Shown: piece after piece, positions 5,765-6,609 of the stretch
Position numbering within the stretch: position 1 is the first letter of the stretch
Layout of the letters: every line of letters starts with the position of its first letter
Assembly (NCBI GenBank): GCA_900550295.1
Contig: URRM01000084.1
Location: forward strand, 1 to 6,609
Length of the DNA: 6,609 bases
Source: an uncultured bacterium
Lineage (GTDB): Bacteria > Cyanobacteriota > Vampirovibrionia > Gastranaerophilales > Gastranaerophilaceae
Reading direction: 5' to 3'
Translations under genes and position numbers: made by a program
Notes under the pieces: model-generated
Told to the model about the DNA's origin: nothing
The model's database searches: none
Seen by the model: the letters and a program-made list of their open reading frames with translations, nothing else

Positions 5765-6226
5765 CTAGACTTTTGTTGGCGAAAGTAGCTCTGCATCTAT
5801 GATATCACAGGCATCAACAACAAATTTTGCGCAAGGTCTTTCTTTATAAAACTCTTCTGTTCGAGGAGTCGGAATTGGTGATATTTTCTCTGTTGCAAGC
5901 AGGTGCAAAAGCTCTCTGCAAATAATAGAGCCATTTTTAGCCTTGAATTTTTCTGCCAAGTCTTGTATAAGTGCATAATGAGCCTTTTTAAGTTCGGGAT
6001 TAGTCGGATCAGAGTAGCCTTTAAGCAAGCCAGCAAGCATAAACATGGCGCTTACAGTGCCACAAACCTCTCTTAATCTACCCATTCCGCCACCAAACGA
6101 TGATGCCAATTTTAGCATCATTTCAGTGTTAAGTCCCAAATCCTCTGCATACGCACCAATTACGGCCTGTGAGCATGAAAATCCTTGTCTGAACAGTCGT
6201 CTTGCTTTTTCACCATGTTTATTCAT
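5765..6226 (-). CDS. C_GCAxxG_C_C family protein (cysteine-rich, function unknown)
   Basis: A 153-residue soluble protein of the C_GCAxxG_C_C family, found mostly in anaerobes and named for conserved cysteines thought to bind metal or act in redox chemistry; its biochemical role is not established. Counting from the ATG, the conserved elements are FSCSQAV (Cys18), EVCGTVSA (Cys55), IICRELL (Cys103) and RPCAKFV (Cys132), with another Cys at 140. The glycine-rich SSFGGGMGRL lies just before the second. The last glycine expected in the CGxxxG motif is Ala here. I chose the ATG at 6226 because family members begin shortly before the ARRLFRQGFSCSQAV segment. An in-frame TTG at 6244 adds six residues but has no ribosome binding site. 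The ATG has none either, and a TATAAT lies just upstream, so the message may be leaderless. It diverges from the TSCPD gene across 77 bp. Confidence 0.88.
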   Translation of the reverse strand: MNKHGEKARRLFRQGFSCSQAVIGAYAEDLGLNTEMMLKLASSFGGGMGRLREVCGTVSAMFMLAGLLKGYSDPTNPELKKAHYALIQDLAEKFKAKNGSIICRELLHLLATEKISPIPTPRTEEFYKERPCAKFVVDACDIIDAELLSPTKV

Positions 6227-6232
6227 AATATT

Positions 6233-6238
6233 ATTATA
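6233..6238 (-). promoter_or_regulatory. Possible -10 element giving a leaderless transcript
   Basis: A perfect TATAAT on the minus strand ends 6 bases before the A of the chosen ATG (6226). Initiation at the usual distance would therefore start at or next to the start codon. No good -35 hexamer is seen 16-18 bases upstream; that position is overlapped by the palindrome at 6257-6282. In such an AT-rich region a TATAAT can arise by chance. Confidence 0.4.
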
Positions 6239-6256
6239 CAACAAAAACTTTTAGAC

Positions 6257-6282
6257 CGTATTTTTACGTACGTAAAAATACG
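6257..6282. promoter_or_regulatory. Perfect 26-bp palindrome, candidate operator between divergent genes
   Basis: Thirteen bases (CGTATTTTTACGT) are followed immediately by their exact reverse complement, centred on ACGTACGT. It lies between the divergent C_GCAxxG_C_C and TSCPD genes, covering where both promoters would be expected. Neither strand has a U-tract, so a terminator is unlikely. Dimeric repressors, for example of the TetR type, often bind such symmetrical sites, but no regulator gene is in the window and the binding protein is unknown. Confidence 0.7.
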
Positions 6283-6287
6283 TACGT
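6266..6287. repeat. Direct repeat of ACGTACGT
   Basis: The self-complementary octamer ACGTACGT occurs at 6266-6273 (centre of the large palindrome) and again at 6280-6287, a 14-bp period. Two octamers with TA-flanked CG steps in such AT-rich DNA are unlikely by chance. They suggest two adjacent binding sites, the second nearer the plus-strand gene. Confidence 0.6.
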
Positions 6288-6303
6288 TATAGAAAGGACA
6301 AAA

Positions 6304-6588
6304 ATGAACGAAAATTTAAAAGTAATAGAATTTCAAACAAACGGCACATGTTGTCAATTAATGCAAGTTGCAATCGATGAAAATAATGTTATTCAAGATG
6401 CAAATTTTTTAGGTGGATGTAATGGAAATTTGCAAGGAATAAAATCATTAATTAAAGGCATGAAAATTGATGATGTAATCGAAAAGCTTAAAGGTATTCA
6501 ATGCGGAACAAAAGGAACAAGTTGTCCTGATCAATTGGCAAAAGGATTAATTCGTTACAGAGATGAAGTTTTGACTCAAAAAGCATAA
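6304..6588 (+). CDS. TSCPD domain protein (TIGR03905-like), function unknown
   Basis: A 94-residue cysteine-rich protein of the small stand-alone TSCPD family, which shares its motif with the C-terminal region of some B12-dependent ribonucleotide reductases. Its own function is not established; metal or redox chemistry is a common guess. Visible signatures are NGTCCQLM (Cys16, Cys17), FLGGCNGNLQGI (Cys39), GIQCGTKGTSCPDQLA (Cys67, Cys74), with TSCPD itself at 72-76. It is full length for the family. GAAAGGA 5 bases before the ATG is a good ribosome binding site. A weak promoter, TTTAGA (6250-6255) with TAAAAA 17 bases later, would overlap the palindrome; I rate it low. It is the only plus-strand gene here and is divergent from another anaerobe-type cysteine protein. 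The 21 bases after the stop end in AAGGCGGGTT, which could begin a terminator stem or precede another gene. Confidence 0.9.
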   Translation: MNENLKVIEFQTNGTCCQLMQVAIDENNVIQDANFLGGCNGNLQGIKSLIKGMKIDDVIEKLKGIQCGTKGTSCPDQLAKGLIRYRDEVLTQKA

Positions 6589-6609
6589 GTTTTACAAAGA
6601 AGGCGGGTT

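Noticed and set aside
6227..6244. TTG at 6244 as the start of the C_GCAxxG_C_C protein (159 residues)
   Set aside because: It adds six residues not typical of the family, has no ribosome binding site, and would place the start upstream of the TATAAT; the ATG at 6226 fits the family's N-terminus better.

Overview
The window is AT-rich DNA from a flagellated, probably anaerobic bacterium. The low GC content, a short flagellin, the anaerobe-associated C_GCAxxG_C_C and TSCPD small proteins, and a response regulator that reads like cyanobacterial NarL-type regulators together make a gut Gastranaerophilales (Melainabacteria, non-photosynthetic Cyanobacteria) my best guess. A clostridial host cannot be excluded from the sequence alone. 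There is no sign of mobile DNA, CRISPR, tRNA or rRNA, and no gene-free stretch longer than about 200 bases.

Layout. Everything from 50 to 6226 is on the minus strand, so transcription runs right to left; only the last gene (6304-6588) is on the plus strand. (1) 1-1081: a single-gene flagellin unit with a near-consensus sigma-28 promoter, a leader of about 60 nt, a strong Shine-Dalgarno and a downstream terminator hairpin at the window edge. (2) 1087-4477: a four-gene operon. A consensus-like housekeeping promoter drives a NarL-type response regulator, a PAS histidine kinase, UDP-glucose 4-epimerase (galE) and a 76-residue membrane protein, ending at a strong hairpin-plus-U-tract terminator. 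(3) 4478-4617: a regulatory intergenic region. It holds a 14-bp palindrome with NarL-like half-sites, a perfect tandem 11-bp repeat, a stem-loop, and an intrinsic terminator facing the plus strand, where no gene precedes it. (4) 4618-5738: a TPR-repeat protein with its own near-consensus promoter. (5) 5765-6588: two divergent small cysteine-rich proteins (C_GCAxxG_C_C family and TSCPD family) separated by 77 bp holding a perfect 26-bp palindrome.

How the parts may work together. The flagellin is under flagellar-class control. The two-component system is co-transcribed with galE and a membrane protein, so it may control, or be tuned to, UDP-sugar supply for surface polysaccharide. The palindrome next to its promoter is a natural candidate for autoregulation. 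The two cysteine-rich proteins look co-regulated through the shared palindrome and may act in the same redox- or metal-related process. These links are inferred from gene order and sites, not demonstrated. The points most worth following are the orphan plus-strand terminator (possible small RNA), the divergent palindrome with a possibly leaderless gene, and the response-regulator upstream region.
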